DNA of 53,627 bases from JAEYKI01 sp036679405 (GCA_036679405.1 JAVBVZ010000026.1:1-53627); one strand, 5' to 3'; shown: positions 15,426-24,139, counted from the stretch's first letter. Notes: generated from the letters alone by a model not told the origin. A program made the numbers and translations.

Positions 15426-17585
15426 TCAGCCCAGGATGCGCGCAAGATGTTCCAGCTCAAAACGCAGGGCGGTGAAGCGCGATCCCCGCCGGTCGTTTGC
15501 GATCATATGGGCAAGCGTATATTCATCTCCCACTACAACCGCCTTTTTTTTGGCCCGCGTCACCGCGGTATACAAAAGATTGCGCGCAAAAAAAGGCATT
15601 TGCGGGTATTTTAAAGGCAGGATGACCACGTCAAACTCGCTGCCCTGGCTTTTATGGATGGTATAGGCGTAAGCGGATTCCAGCTCTATCAGGTCGGGCG
15701 TTTCATAATCTGTGTGCCTGTCGTCAAAAATCACGGTGAGCGCACCGTCCCTCACATCCACCACCTCGCCGATATCCCCGTTGAACACCCCTTCCCCCCG
15801 GCCCTCGGGAGAGGTCCATTTGCGGGCATAGTTGTTTTTGATCTGCATCACGCGGTCGCCTTTGCGAAAGATGCTTTCACCAAACAAGAGTTCCCGTTTA
15901 AAAGGCGCTTTCGGGTTTACCCGCTCCCGCAGCGCGTCGTTTATGAGCCGCGTTCCAAGGTCTCCTTTTTTTACGGGCGCAATCACCTGTACATCTGCGC
16001 CTGCGTGAAAATATTCTGCATACAGTTCCACCACTGCGGACAAGACTTCTTTTTCGCCTTTGCAGGGCAGAAACACAAAACCATCCGAGACAGGGGGCGT
16101 TTCTCCGTTCAAAATAGCCCAGGCTGCGTCTGCGATCCCGCCTTCGTTACGGTAACGGCGGGTCAGCGTGCAGACCGGCACGGTCCCGCTTCCTATAAGA
16201 TCTCCCATCACATTGCCCGCCCCTACCGGCGGCAGCTGGTTCTTGTCTCCCACCAGCACCAGCCGGGTCCCGGGTTTCAGCGCGTCTAAAAGGCTCTTTA
16301 ACAAAAACACATCCAGCATGGAAACTTCGTCCACGATCACCGCGCCTGCGGTGATCGGATTTTCCCTGTTGCGCCGAAAAACGCATTCCTGGACATCCTG
16401 CCCCTCTTCATAGGTATATTCGAGCAGGCGGTGGATGGTCTGCGCCGCCTGGCCGGATGCCTCCTGCATTCGTTTGGCCGCGCGCCCGGTAGGCGCCGCC
16501 AGCGCACAGTCGATCCCGCTTTGACCCAAAATGGTAAGTATGGTTTTTAAAATAGTGGTTTTTCCGGTGCCCGGTCCCCCGGTAATGATGCATGCATTGC
16601 TCAAAATAGCCGTCCGGCAGGCTAAGGCCTGTTCATCCGACAGCCCGAATGCGCGTTTGCTGGAAAGGATTTTTTCTTCCAAGCCATCAACGGGCACACG
16701 GATGGGCGCAAGGGTGATCCTGCGCATTGCCTGCGCGCTCCCCTCCTCAGCCTCATATGCGCTGCGCAAAAAAACGGTATGCAGCCCGCCGTAGCGCTTG
16801 CGTTCTATCCGCCGCCTGAGCGTCAGCTTAAGAAGCGCAAGACGGACATCTTCTTCCAAGACCCCCAGCTTACTGACCGCCGTTTGTATAAGCATATTTT
16901 CGGGCACATAGGTATATCCGCTTAAAAGCGATTTTCTAAGAATATGCAGTATGCCGTTTTGCACCCGGACGGGCGAAGAACCCATAAGCCCCAGGCCGGC
17001 TGCGATCTTGTCCGCCGTTAGAAAATCGATCCCCCGTACGGCGGCGATCAGGCTGTACGGGTTTTGTGCAACAATGGTCTGCGCTTCTTCCCCCAGGGAT
17101 TCCACGGCGGCCATAGCCTGTTTGGCCGTAAGCCCCATGCCCATCAGGCGCGCATAAGCCTCTTTGTTTCCGGTATATTCCGTGAGCGCTTCATGCACGG
17201 AAACGGCCAGGCGCCTGCTCACGCCCTTTACGTCGGCCAGACGGAGCGGCTCGTTTTGAATGACCTCAAAAGTACGTTCGCCGAAAGCGCCGACAATCCT
17301 CTCGGACAAAACTTCCCCAAGCCCTTTTATGAACCCGCCGGAAAGGAAAAGCGCAATGTCTTCCGAACTGGTCGGCAGGCGGCTCTCATAGGACTGGGCA
17401 TAAAATTGCAGCCCATATTGTTTATGCTGCCGCCAGTCACCAAAAAAGCACACACGCTCCCCTGCCCTGACCGTTTGCATAGAGCCCACCACAATGGTGG
17501 GCTCTGCTGCATCCAGTTCAAGAACAGTATAACCGTCTGTGCCTTTGTAAATAATATCCGTTATGATCCCTTCAAGGGTTTCCAC
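15426..17585 (-). CDS. recD2: RecD2-type DNA helicase (RecD-like, YrrC family)
   Basis: 719 aa, starting at GTG 17585; its AGGAG lies inside the last codons of metK and the start codon abuts the metK stop. An N-terminal OB fold and helix-hairpin-helix region (about 1-200), absent from RecD of RecBCD, mark the RecD2 subfamily. The superfamily-1B 5'-3' helicase core follows: Walker A GGPGTGKTT at 336-344, VDEVSMLD Walker B, GDKNQLPPVG motif, and the C-terminal YTIHKSQGSEFD and YTAVTRAKK motifs. It acts without RecBC in DNA repair and replication-fork maintenance. Full length. Confidence 0.95.
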   Translation of the reverse strand: METLEGIITDIIYKGTDGYTVLELDAAEPTIVVGSMQTVRAGERVCFFGDWRQHKQYGLQFYAQSYESRLPTSSEDIALFLSGGFIKGLGEVLSERIVGAFGERTFEVIQNEPLRLADVKGVSRRLAVSVHEALTEYTGNKEAYARLMGMGLTAKQAMAAVESLGEEAQTIVAQNPYSLIAAVRGIDFLTADKIAAGLGLMGSSPVRVQNGILHILRKSLLSGYTYVPENMLIQTAVSKLGVLEEDVRLALLKLTLRRRIERKRYGGLHTVFLRSAYEAEEGSAQAMRRITLAPIRVPVDGLEEKILSSKRAFGLSDEQALACRTAILSNACIITGGPGTGKTTILKTILTILGQSGIDCALAAPTGRAAKRMQEASGQAAQTIHRLLEYTYEEGQDVQECVFRRNRENPITAGAVIVDEVSMLDVFLLKSLLDALKPGTRLVLVGDKNQLPPVGAGNVMGDLIGSGTVPVCTLTRRYRNEGGIADAAWAILNGETPPVSDGFVFLPCKGEKEVLSAVVELYAEYFHAGADVQVIAPVKKGDLGTRLINDALRERVNPKAPFKRELLFGESIFRKGDRVMQIKNNYARKWTSPEGRGEGVFNGDIGEVVDVRDGALTVIFDDRHTDYETPDLIELESAYAYTIHKSQGSEFDVVILPLKYPQMPFFARNLLYTAVTRAKKKAVVVGDEYTLAHMIANDRRGSRFTALRFELEHLARILG

Positions 17586-18758
17586 TTAAAACTCCTGTTT
17601 TAATGCCTCAACCATATCCAGGCGCTCCCACGGCAGATCCAGATCGTTCCGGCCGAAATGCCCGTAAGCCGCGGTCTGCTTGTAAATCGGGTTTCTGAGC
17701 GAAAGGCGGTCTATGATCGCTTTGGGGCGGAGGTCAAAATGCTTGACCACCAGTTCCGCGATTTTCGCATCATCTATTTTACCCGTGCCAAAAGTCTCCA
17801 CAAAAATGGAAACCGGGCGGGAAACGCCGATGGCGTAAGCCAGTTCGATTTCGCAGCGGTCTGCAAGACCGGCTGCAACAATATTTTTGGCCACATGCCG
17901 CGCCGCATAGGCTGCGCTTCTGTCCACTTTGGTCGGGTCTTTGCCCGAGAAAGCACCGCCGCCGTGACGCCCCATGCCGCCGTACGTATCCACAATGATC
18001 TTCCGTCCGGTCAGCCCCGAATCACCGTGCGGCCCGCCGATAACGAACCTTCCGGTAGGATTGATAAAATAACGGGTCTCCCCGTCCAGCATTTCCGCCG
18101 GAATCACCGGGCTGATCACATATTTGATAAGATCTTCGCGAATCTGCGCCTGGGTCACATCCGGGTCATGCTGGGTCGATATAACAACCGTATCCACACG
18201 CACCGGTTTTCCGTCTTCATACTCTACCGTAACCTGGGTCTTTCCATCCGGCCGCAGGTATTTTAAGACGCCCTGCTTGCGGACCTCAGACAACTTCTGG
18301 GAAAGGGAATGCGCCAAATGGATCGGCATTGGCATATAGCAATCCGTTTCGTTGCAGGCATATCCGAACATCATGCCCTGGTCGCCTGCTCCGGTATCTT
18401 CTTCACTGTTTTGTTCTTCCTTCGACTCAAGCGACTGGTCCACGCCCATCGCAATATCTGCGGACTGTTCGTCTATGGTGGTGATCACCGCGCAGGTAGA
18501 GCCGTCGAATCCGTATTCACTGTGATTGAATCCGATCTCATTCACTGTTTCCCGAACTACTTTGGGAATATCCACATAGGCGGACGTCGTGATTTCACCC
18601 ATCACCACCACCAAACCGGTGGTAACGGCTGTCTCACACGCAACACGCGACATGGGATCCTGTGCCAGCAGCGCATCTAAGACCGCATCCGATATCTGAT
18701 CACAAACCTTATCCGGATGTCCCTCCGTTACGGATTCAGATGTAAAAAGCCTTCTCAT
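17586..18758 (-). CDS. metK: S-adenosylmethionine synthetase
   Basis: 390 aa. Makes S-adenosylmethionine from methionine and ATP. Family signatures are in order: SESVTEGHPDKVCDQISDA at the N-terminus, GAGDQGMMFGYA near 120 and GGGAFSGKDPTKVDRSAAYA near 270. GGAGG lies 8-9 nt before the ATG. The promoter is at 18818-18846, leaving a leader of only about 50 nt, too short for a SAM riboswitch, and none is visible. recD2 and comFC follow directly. Confidence 0.98.
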   Translation of the reverse strand: MRRLFTSESVTEGHPDKVCDQISDAVLDALLAQDPMSRVACETAVTTGLVVVMGEITTSAYVDIPKVVRETVNEIGFNHSEYGFDGSTCAVITTIDEQSADIAMGVDQSLESKEEQNSEEDTGAGDQGMMFGYACNETDCYMPMPIHLAHSLSQKLSEVRKQGVLKYLRPDGKTQVTVEYEDGKPVRVDTVVISTQHDPDVTQAQIREDLIKYVISPVIPAEMLDGETRYFINPTGRFVIGGPHGDSGLTGRKIIVDTYGGMGRHGGGAFSGKDPTKVDRSAAYAARHVAKNIVAAGLADRCEIELAYAIGVSRPVSIFVETFGTGKIDDAKIAELVVKHFDLRPKAIIDRLSLRNPIYKQTAAYGHFGRNDLDLPWERLDMVEALKQEF

Positions 18759-18817
18759 TTATTCATCCTCCAAAACTCTTTTCAATCAAGCAATAATCAA
18801 CTGATTTTGACTTCCCT

Positions 18818-18846
18818 ATTATATCAGACCATTTTGGATTATTCAA
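18818..18846 (-). promoter_or_regulatory. Promoter of metK-recD2-comFC
   Basis: TTGAAT (18841-18846), 17 nt, TATAAT (18818-18823) on the minus strand, with an extended TGA before the -10. Confidence 0.65.
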
Positions 18847-18866
18847 ACAATTTTAGCTAAAAACTA

Positions 18867-18895
18867 TTCTGCCGCCGCTTTGCCTGTGGTACAAT
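18867..18895 (+). promoter_or_regulatory. Possible promoter of the TtcA-like gene
   Basis: An extended -10 TGGTACAAT (-10 hexamer 18890-18895) with a poor -35 (TTCTGC) 17 nt upstream lies 27 nt before the start codon. It is placed back to back with the metK promoter. Confidence 0.4.
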
Positions 18896-18922
18896 GATTG
18901 AAAAAACAGGAAGTCTTATTAT

Positions 18923-19621
18923 ATGAAGAAAATTCTGGGCGCCCTGCGCCGCGCAGACGAACGTTTTTCCCTGATAGAAAACGGCGACCGCATCGCCATA
19001 GGCCTTTCGGGCGGAAAAGATTCCATGGTCATGCTCCGTGCGCTTGCCCTGTACAAACTGTTCAGCAAAAAGGAATACGACCTGACCGCCATTATGGTCG
19101 ACCTTGGTTTTGGCGAAACCGACTTTCGGGAGGTGCGCACATTTTCCGAAGGCAACGGCATTCCCCTCCACATCGTCCAAACACAGATTGGAGAGGTTGT
19201 CTTTGATGTACGTAAAGAGAAAAACCCCTGTGCGCTTTGCGCCAAAATGCGTAAAGGCGCGTTTTATGAGTATGCCAAAAATCTCGGCTGCAATAAAGCC
19301 GCTTTCGCCCATCACATGGAAGACGCCATTGAAACATTTTTGATGAGCCTGCTCTATGAATCCCGCCTGCATACCTTTTCTCCGAAAACCTATCTGTCCA
19401 GGCAGGATATCACTTTGGTACGCCCGCTCATATTTGCGGCTGAAAAAGACATCATTGCCGCACGGCAGGCATGCTGTATTCCCGTTTTGAAAAATCCCTG
19501 CCCGGCAAACGGGCATACCAAGCGGGAGGAAGCCGCCGAAATCCTCTCTTACCTCTGCTCCAAACGGATAGACGCCAAAAAGTCTATTTTTAAAGCCGTC
19601 TCAGATGCGCTTATGAATTAG
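18923..19621 (+). CDS. TtcA-like PP-loop ATPase (tRNA thiolation family)
   Basis: 232 aa. PP-loop SGGKDS is at 29-34 and CALC (C103, C106) is in the middle, followed by AFAHHMEDAIETFLM, the layout of the TtcA/TtuA group. TtcA adds sulfur to C32 of some tRNAs using a [4Fe-4S] cluster held by a CxxC pair plus a later cysteine; C-terminal cysteines (ARQACC, NPCPANG) could supply the third ligand. The protein is shorter than E. coli TtcA (about 310 aa), and many Clostridia carry such short forms whose exact tRNA target is unknown. AGGAA lies upstream of the ATG. Monocistronic. Confidence 0.8.
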   Translation: MKKILGALRRADERFSLIENGDRIAIGLSGGKDSMVMLRALALYKLFSKKEYDLTAIMVDLGFGETDFREVRTFSEGNGIPLHIVQTQIGEVVFDVRKEKNPCALCAKMRKGAFYEYAKNLGCNKAAFAHHMEDAIETFLMSLLYESRLHTFSPKTYLSRQDITLVRPLIFAAEKDIIAARQACCIPVLKNPCPANGHTKREEAAEILSYLCSKRIDAKKSIFKAVSDALMN

Positions 19622-19655
19622 CGGCCTTTTCTAATGCGTACCCATGCCATTATGA

Positions 19656-19683
19656 AAAAAACCGCCCAGCCGGGCGGTTTTGA
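19656..19683. terminator. Bidirectional terminator
   Basis: AAAACCGCCC / GGGCGGTTTT with A and T tracts on both sides follows the TtcA-like gene and faces the truncated response regulator from the other direction. Confidence 0.85.
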
Positions 19684-19745
19684 TTGTGTGACCTTTGAAA
19701 AGCAAAACTTTTCGGCATATACACTTTGCTTTGCCCAAAACCGTT

Positions 19746-19820
19746 TCAGGCTTCGTTCACAAGATAAATCTCTATTGCAGCCGTGATTTCTTTTTCATCG
19801 TCGCACACCAGAATTTGCAT
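19746..19820 (-). pseudogene. Truncated response regulator (receiver-domain start only)
   Basis: A good Shine-Dalgarno (AAGGGAGG) precedes an ATG and 24 codons reading MQILVCDDEKEITAAIEIYL and four more residues before TGA. This matches the first strand and helix of an OmpR/VanR-type receiver domain, including the acidic DDE pocket, but nothing of the rest of the gene is present before the terminator at 19656-19683. I read it as the 5' remnant of a deleted two-component operon. The upstream region is intact (see 19882-19947). A functional 24-residue micropeptide is less likely but not excluded. Confidence 0.65.
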
Positions 19821-19881
19821 ACCTGTATCCTCCCTTATCAAACGGCAACATGATCCCGCGCCCCTTTCTTTTTTTGTTTCT

Positions 19882-19947
19882 ATAATATAGTGGAATTATG
19901 AAGATCAGGCGGCGCTTTTTATTAAGAATTTCTTAAGGTTATCTTAA
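19882..19947 (-). promoter_or_regulatory. Promoter and OmpR-type direct repeats of the truncated regulator
   Basis: On the minus strand TTAAGA occurs twice at an 11-bp period (19931-19936 and 19942-19947), and the first overlaps a perfect inverted repeat TTAAGAATTTCTTAA (19922-19936). A TATATT/TATTAT -10 lies at 19882-19889. Direct hexamers with 11-bp spacing are the usual binding sites of OmpR-family regulators, as in autoregulated two-component operons. Confidence 0.5.
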
Positions 19948-20023
19948 AAAGCCCTAAAAGGGCCCCTTCTTTTTCTGCTGCGGCCCGTCCCTTAAGAATG
20001 TTTGCTTTTCCCGGGCTCCGCAA

Positions 20024-20058
20024 TAAAAAAAAACGCCGGCGGGTTGCGCAGGCGTTTG
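20024..20058 (-). terminator. Terminator of the LCP gene
   Basis: AAACGCC / GGCGTTT with a GC-rich inner part and a run of nine T on the minus strand lies 16 nt after the stop codon. Confidence 0.8.
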
Positions 20059-20073
20059 GGTATATTATGTTCT

Positions 20074-21102
20074 TTAAGAAACAGGGGTATACATCAGATC
20101 TACAACTTTGCTCTCCACATCGTCCATATCCGCAATGAAATACGAGAGGCTGTCGATGTAATCAAAATCACCGCCAATGGTCTGGATGGTCAGGTTGTCT
20201 ATATTAATGTCGTCCAGCACCTGTGCAAAAGCCAGCACCTGGTCCAAAGACAGATTGGTATGCATAAATTTAAGGAATGTCGTATACAGGGTCGGTGCGG
20301 AAGCGACCGCGCCCTTGTCTTTAATTTTTTTTGCGACCGCAATCAGATATTGCTGTTCGTGCGAAACACGCACCAGTTCGCCGCCCACCTGTTTTCTGTT
20401 CTCAAGATAGGCCCTGGAGTTCTCTTCATCCAAAACCACGGTGTCCCCTTTATTTCCGAGGCCCGGGAAATCCACATCTAAAACCAGCTTGATGCCGTCG
20501 AGCGCGCTTGCGAACTTGGGCACGCCTTCAAGGTCTATGGAAATATAGTAGTCTATAGGCACATAGAGTTCCCCGTCTATGGACAAAAACTCGCTGATGC
20601 AGCGCATGGCGTTCTGCGGGCCGTATTTATCCGGGCCATGCCCGTAGGAATAAGCCGCATTGATCTTATCTAGACCTTCGGTGGTGATATTGCCGTCCGC
20701 ATCCACATGATAAACGTTTGCGCGCGTATCGCGCGGTATGGACGTCAGCGTCATGGTATTCGCTTCAAAGTCCACCGTGCAGAGCATATTCATATCGCTT
20801 CTCCAGCCCATGTCCGTACGCGTTTCATCCCAGTCTATCCCAAGAAGCAGTATGTTCACCACATTTTCATTGGGCGTATATTCTATCCCGTTATAAGTGA
20901 TATTTCCTGTGTTTTGAGAGACATCGCTCTCAATGTGGTTGGACGCCAGATCCACTTCGGCCGTCGAGTTCCCTTCGTTGAATGCGGCCAGCGGATTTTC
21001 GGATATATTTTGATATTTATCATAAAAAACATAAACCACGATCCCGGCCAATGCAATCAGCACGATCAAAAATACGGTCAATACCTTTACTGGTTTCTTC
21101 AT
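20074..21102 (-). CDS. LytR-CpsA-Psr (LCP) family protein
   Basis: 342 aa from the ATG at 21102 (GGAG 7 nt upstream; the TTG at 21114 is rejected). One membrane helix (about 5-27) anchors an outside LCP domain (about 80-250) containing NILLLGIDWDETRTDMGWRSD, LTSIPRDTRANV and KINAAYSYGHG, whose Asp and Arg residues bind the polyprenyl pyrophosphate. LCP enzymes attach wall teichoic acid or capsule polymers to peptidoglycan. No polymer-synthesis genes are adjacent, so which polymer it serves is unknown. Single-gene unit with a strong terminator. Confidence 0.92.
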   Translation of the reverse strand: MKKPVKVLTVFLIVLIALAGIVVYVFYDKYQNISENPLAAFNEGNSTAEVDLASNHIESDVSQNTGNITYNGIEYTPNENVVNILLLGIDWDETRTDMGWRSDMNMLCTVDFEANTMTLTSIPRDTRANVYHVDADGNITTEGLDKINAAYSYGHGPDKYGPQNAMRCISEFLSIDGELYVPIDYYISIDLEGVPKFASALDGIKLVLDVDFPGLGNKGDTVVLDEENSRAYLENRKQVGGELVRVSHEQQYLIAVAKKIKDKGAVASAPTLYTTFLKFMHTNLSLDQVLAFAQVLDDINIDNLTIQTIGGDFDYIDSLSYFIADMDDVESKVVDLMYTPVS

Positions 21103-21272
21103 ATAAAGCTCCAATTATCCACAAAATCGCCTAAAAACAAATCGTTTTCAGGCTCGATACTCAATAGTACAACGTATCTAAAAAAAAGTCAAATGGTTTG
21201 CCTGCGTCCCTAAACTATTTTACCGGCCTTTTTTTACCCGGAAATAAAAAAAATAATTCAAAACGAAACAAT

Positions 21273-21301
21273 TTGGAATTTTGAGGAAAATATAGTATAA
21301 T
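21273..21301 (+). promoter_or_regulatory. Promoter of the chagasin-like lipoprotein gene
   Basis: TTGGAA (21273-21278), 17 nt, TATAAT (21296-21301), 61 nt before the start codon. Confidence 0.6.
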
Positions 21302-21361
21302 GCGAATAGAACTTTTAAAAACCATTCGACAAAACATTCAGTAAAAAGGGGGACCACAACC

Positions 21362-21760
21362 ATGAAGAAAAAAATAGGAATCATTGTCGCGCTGTTGCTT
21401 GCCGGATGCTTTGTTCTGGCTGCCTGTGCCGCGCCGTCACCCGGCGAATCTTTTAAGGACAAGACCGTGACTATCGTACTGGAAGAAAATGCGACGACCG
21501 GCTATACCTGGGCGGTAAGTGTGGATAATGAAGCTGTACTCAGCCTGAAAAGCGATAAGTATTATGAAGAATCGGACGGAGAAGTTGTTGGTGCCGGAGG
21601 CGTTCACGAATATGTTTTCCAGGCGCAGGGACCCGGCACGGCTGTAATCACCTTTGAACTCGGCCAGCAATGGGACGGCGGAGAAAAAGGAACGGAGACC
21701 AAAAAATATCAGGTGACCGTAGGCGACGACGGAAAAATCGCCTCGGTGGATCCCATGTAA
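21362..21760 (+). CDS. Chagasin-like (I42) cysteine protease inhibitor lipoprotein
   Basis: 132 aa. The signal peptide ends LAAC at about residue 22, so the product is a surface lipoprotein. The rest fits the I42 inhibitor family: the L2-loop motif NATTGYTW (family NPTTGY), the L4 loop GAGG, and a beta-rich scaffold with VITFELGQQW near the L6 position, where the usual RPW/F is not conserved. Family members block papain-type cysteine proteases. The target here could be a host or neighbour protease or the cell's own. AAGGGGGACC precedes the ATG. It is monocistronic with its own promoter and terminator. Confidence 0.82.
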   Translation: MKKKIGIIVALLLAGCFVLAACAAPSPGESFKDKTVTIVLEENATTGYTWAVSVDNEAVLSLKSDKYYEESDGEVVGAGGVHEYVFQAQGPGTAVITFELGQQWDGGEKGTETKKYQVTVGDDGKIASVDPM

Positions 21761-21780
21761 GACCCGCTTTAATCTGCATA

Positions 21781-21808
21781 AAAAAAGGCTGCGGACCGCA
21801 GCCTTTTT
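21781..21808. terminator. Bidirectional terminator
   Basis: AAAAAAGGCTGC / GCAGCCTTTTTT around a 5-nt loop, between the convergent chagasin-like gene and sufB. Confidence 0.9.
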
Positions 21809-21850
21809 TTTATGGGACCGAAATGCTAAAAATAAACTTAACGCGTTCTT

Positions 21851-22771
21851 TTAGCGCAAAAAGCCCTTTAATATAGTCTCTTCCGCTTCTTTTTCCGAAA
21901 GGCCCACCGACATCAGTTTTAAAAGCTGCTGGGACTCCAGTTTTCCAATGGCCGCTTCATGCACCAGTTGCGCGTCACTGCTGAGCGCCGTTATCCTGGG
22001 TGTGGAAGTGATCTCTGCGCTGTCCATAATGATCGCGTCGCACTGGATATGCCCGCGGCATTTTTTTTTGCCGATCAGGTCAAAATAAAAATCCTGCCCG
22101 GAACCGCCCCGCGCAACCGAACGGGAGATGATCTGCGCCGAGGAGTCTTCTCCGTTCATTTCTATAATAATATTCGACTTTGCCTTTTGCGCTCCGTCGG
22201 TCAGCAGGCGTTCGGTAACGATCAGCTTCGCGCCCGCGGCCAAATATACTTCCGTGTCCCGGACCGTGTTGTCAATACCGCCGATCTGCACCAGTTCCAG
22301 CTCCACCACGGTGTTTTCCTGCGCATGTATAATGGTCTTCGGGTTCAGGACTTTTTGTCCGCTTCCCGCGCCCTCCCCGTAATGTTTTTCCACATACTGC
22401 ATGCGCGCGCCTTTTTTAATAAAAAATTCATGGATTCCGTCATGCTCCGCTTTTTTCGTGCCCGCATTGTGGATGCCGCATCCGGCTACAACCAACACAT
22501 CCGAATCTTCCCCAATATCAAAAGTATTGTAAACAATATCGTTTAGATCTTCCTCGGTCACAATGACGGGGATATGCACGCTTTCTTTTTTTGTGCCCGG
22601 CGCTACGATGACGTCTATCCCCGGACGGTCCTGTTTTGTGCGGATATCAATATTGGCGGTGGTGTTTCTGCCTGCGCCCTCCCCGTTTTTTCTTATATTG
22701 TAAGCGCCTTTCGGCATCCCGTGGAGCGCCGCCACTTTTTCAAGCATTAAATTATCCAACGCACTCAGCAT
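21851..22771 (-). CDS. sufB: SufB/SufD-family Fe-S scaffold protein
   Basis: 306 aa from the ATG at 22771 (GAGGAG upstream), overlapping the end of sufC by 20 nt. It carries the SufBD beta-helix core, with EITSTPRITALSSDAQLVHEAAIGKLESQQLLKLMSVGLSEKEAEE shared in part with all SufB/SufD proteins. It is much shorter than SufB of Bacillus (about 465 aa), lacking most of the N-terminal region. Together with SufC it would form the SufBC2-like scaffold. No sufS, sufU or second sufD is here, so this resembles the minimal two-gene SUF-like (SMS) arrangement known from Clostridia and archaea. Confidence 0.85.
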   Translation of the reverse strand: MLSALDNLMLEKVAALHGMPKGAYNIRKNGEGAGRNTTANIDIRTKQDRPGIDVIVAPGTKKESVHIPVIVTEEDLNDIVYNTFDIGEDSDVLVVAGCGIHNAGTKKAEHDGIHEFFIKKGARMQYVEKHYGEGAGSGQKVLNPKTIIHAQENTVVELELVQIGGIDNTVRDTEVYLAAGAKLIVTERLLTDGAQKAKSNIIIEMNGEDSSAQIISRSVARGGSGQDFYFDLIGKKKCRGHIQCDAIIMDSAEITSTPRITALSSDAQLVHEAAIGKLESQQLLKLMSVGLSEKEAEETILKGFLR

Positions 22772-23504
22772 CTTGTTCTCCTCGCTTTCCGCAGTTTGCC
22801 CGGCAGGCGCACGGATCATCCGCAAAACTGCTTTTCAGTATTTCTTCTTTCGACATATGCCTTTGAACGCTGCCGCCCGATAAAAGAAGGATTTCGTCCG
22901 CCAGCTCGAGTATCCTTTCCTGGTGGGAAATAATCACGATGGTCGTGTCGCTCTCCCGGTGCATTTTTTTAAACGTTTGGGCCAGCTGGTTAAAGCTCCA
23001 AAGGTCGATGCCCGCTTCCGGTTCATCAAAAACGGCCAGCTTTAAATTGCGCGCAAGAACGGTGGCAATTTCTATCCGTTTCATTTCTCCGCCCGAAAGG
23101 CTTGCATCCATATCCCGGTCTATATACTCCTGGGAGCAAAGGCCGACGCCATAAAGCAGATCGCACACTTTTGGTTTTTCAGGATTATCCTTCATGGCCA
23201 GGTTTAAAAGTTCGCGAACGCGTATCCCTTTAAAATGGGGCGGCGACTGGAACGCATACCCGATACCGCGCCGTGCGCGCTGCGTAATATCCAGTTTTGT
23301 GATATCTTCCCCGTTGAAAAGTATCCGGCCGGATGTGGGCTGGACGATCCCCATGATCACCCGCGCAAGGGAAGATTTTCCGCCTCCGTTCGGGCCGGTG
23401 ATCGCAATAATTTTTTTATCGGGGAGCATTAAGCTTATATTTCTTAAAATTTCAGGTCCCTTGCCGCCCTCCGCCTTCAATGTTATGTCTTTTAGCTCCA
23501 GCAT
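22752..23504 (-). CDS. sufC: SufC Fe-S assembly ATPase
   Basis: 250 aa ABC-type ATPase without membrane domains. Walker A GPNGGGKSS at about 37-45, signature LSGGEMKRIEIATVLA, Walker B VFDEPEAGID, and a switch histidine in IISHQERIL. The DEPEAGIDLWSFNQL stretch is a SufC-type variant. SufC powers cluster assembly on SufB. AAGGGGT precedes the ATG. A small AACGCTT/AAGCGGTT hairpin followed by TTATTTT lies in the leader around 23540-23560. Translation of sufB is coupled by overlap. Confidence 0.92.
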   Translation of the reverse strand: MLELKDITLKAEGGKGPEILRNISLMLPDKKIIAITGPNGGGKSSLARVIMGIVQPTSGRILFNGEDITKLDITQRARRGIGYAFQSPPHFKGIRVRELLNLAMKDNPEKPKVCDLLYGVGLCSQEYIDRDMDASLSGGEMKRIEIATVLARNLKLAVFDEPEAGIDLWSFNQLAQTFKKMHRESDTTIVIISHQERILELADEILLLSGGSVQRHMSKEEILKSSFADDPCACRANCGKRGEQDAECVG

Positions 23505-23635
23505 TTGATTACCCCTTATCCAAACAAAATAAAACCGCTTTTTTAAGCGTTCTTTTACTATATATAAACGGGCCGCCTTGCGTAAAACAAAAAATCTTCA
23601 TTCGGCGCTTTTCTCCGGCTCTGTTTTTTCCGGGG

Positions 23636-23670
23636 CACAAAAAAACAGGCGTCCGGGCGCCTGTCTTTTT
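23636..23670 (-). terminator. Terminator of the small membrane protein gene
   Basis: ACAGGCG / CGCCTGT (23645-23664) with T tracts on both sides. Confidence 0.8.
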
Positions 23671-23682
23671 AAATTTTATTTT

Positions 23683-24030
23683 TTACAGCCGTCTTCCTTT
23701 TGAAACAATGGAAACGAGGATCAGCCCTGCGCCGCCGATAAGCGCCAGCACAAAGGAAACGGTGAGCGCCATACTCAGGTATCCCATCAATACGGCTGCC
23801 GCGACCCCAACGATACCCGCAATAAATAAAAGGGCCTTTTTTCTGCTGTCCAAAAGATGTATGACCGCTCCCACCACGCCCAGCGCAAAGCAAAGCGCCA
23901 GCAAAACAACCAAAAAAACGGCGGGGGCACCGGCAAAACGAACGGACAGCGCGATTTGTATAAGCGCGGGAAGCATAAACCCCGAAAAGACAAACGACAG
24001 GATAACGGTTTCAACTCTTCTGATAACCAA
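23683..24030 (-). CDS. Small four-helix membrane protein of unknown function
   Basis: 115 aa, likely starting at TTG 24030, with AAGGAG nine nt upstream. Four hydrophobic helices (about 8-30, 35-60, 65-85 and 90-110) are separated by short basic loops (DSRKK, SKGRRL at the end). It recalls small membrane proteins of the DUF4064 type, but I cannot assign a family with confidence. It lies alone between terminators at 23636-23670 and 24140-24174. Confidence 0.6.
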   Translation of the reverse strand: MVIRRVETVILSFVFSGFMLPALIQIALSVRFAGAPAVFLVVLLALCFALGVVGAVIHLLDSRKKALLFIAGIVGVAAAVLMGYLSMALTVSFVLALIGGAGLILVSIVSKGRRL

Positions 24031-24139
24031 GATAGTGTTCTCCTTTTACTGTTTTAGCATTGTAGAACCGGCCTATTATATTGTATCGAAAGAATTGCGG
24101 ATTTCTTAACTGCCGCGCACCGTCCGGGGACAATTTTTA

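Noticed and set aside
18759..18823. SAM riboswitch before metK
   Set aside because: The leader from the predicted start is about 50 nt, too short, and lacks the conserved SAM-I core.
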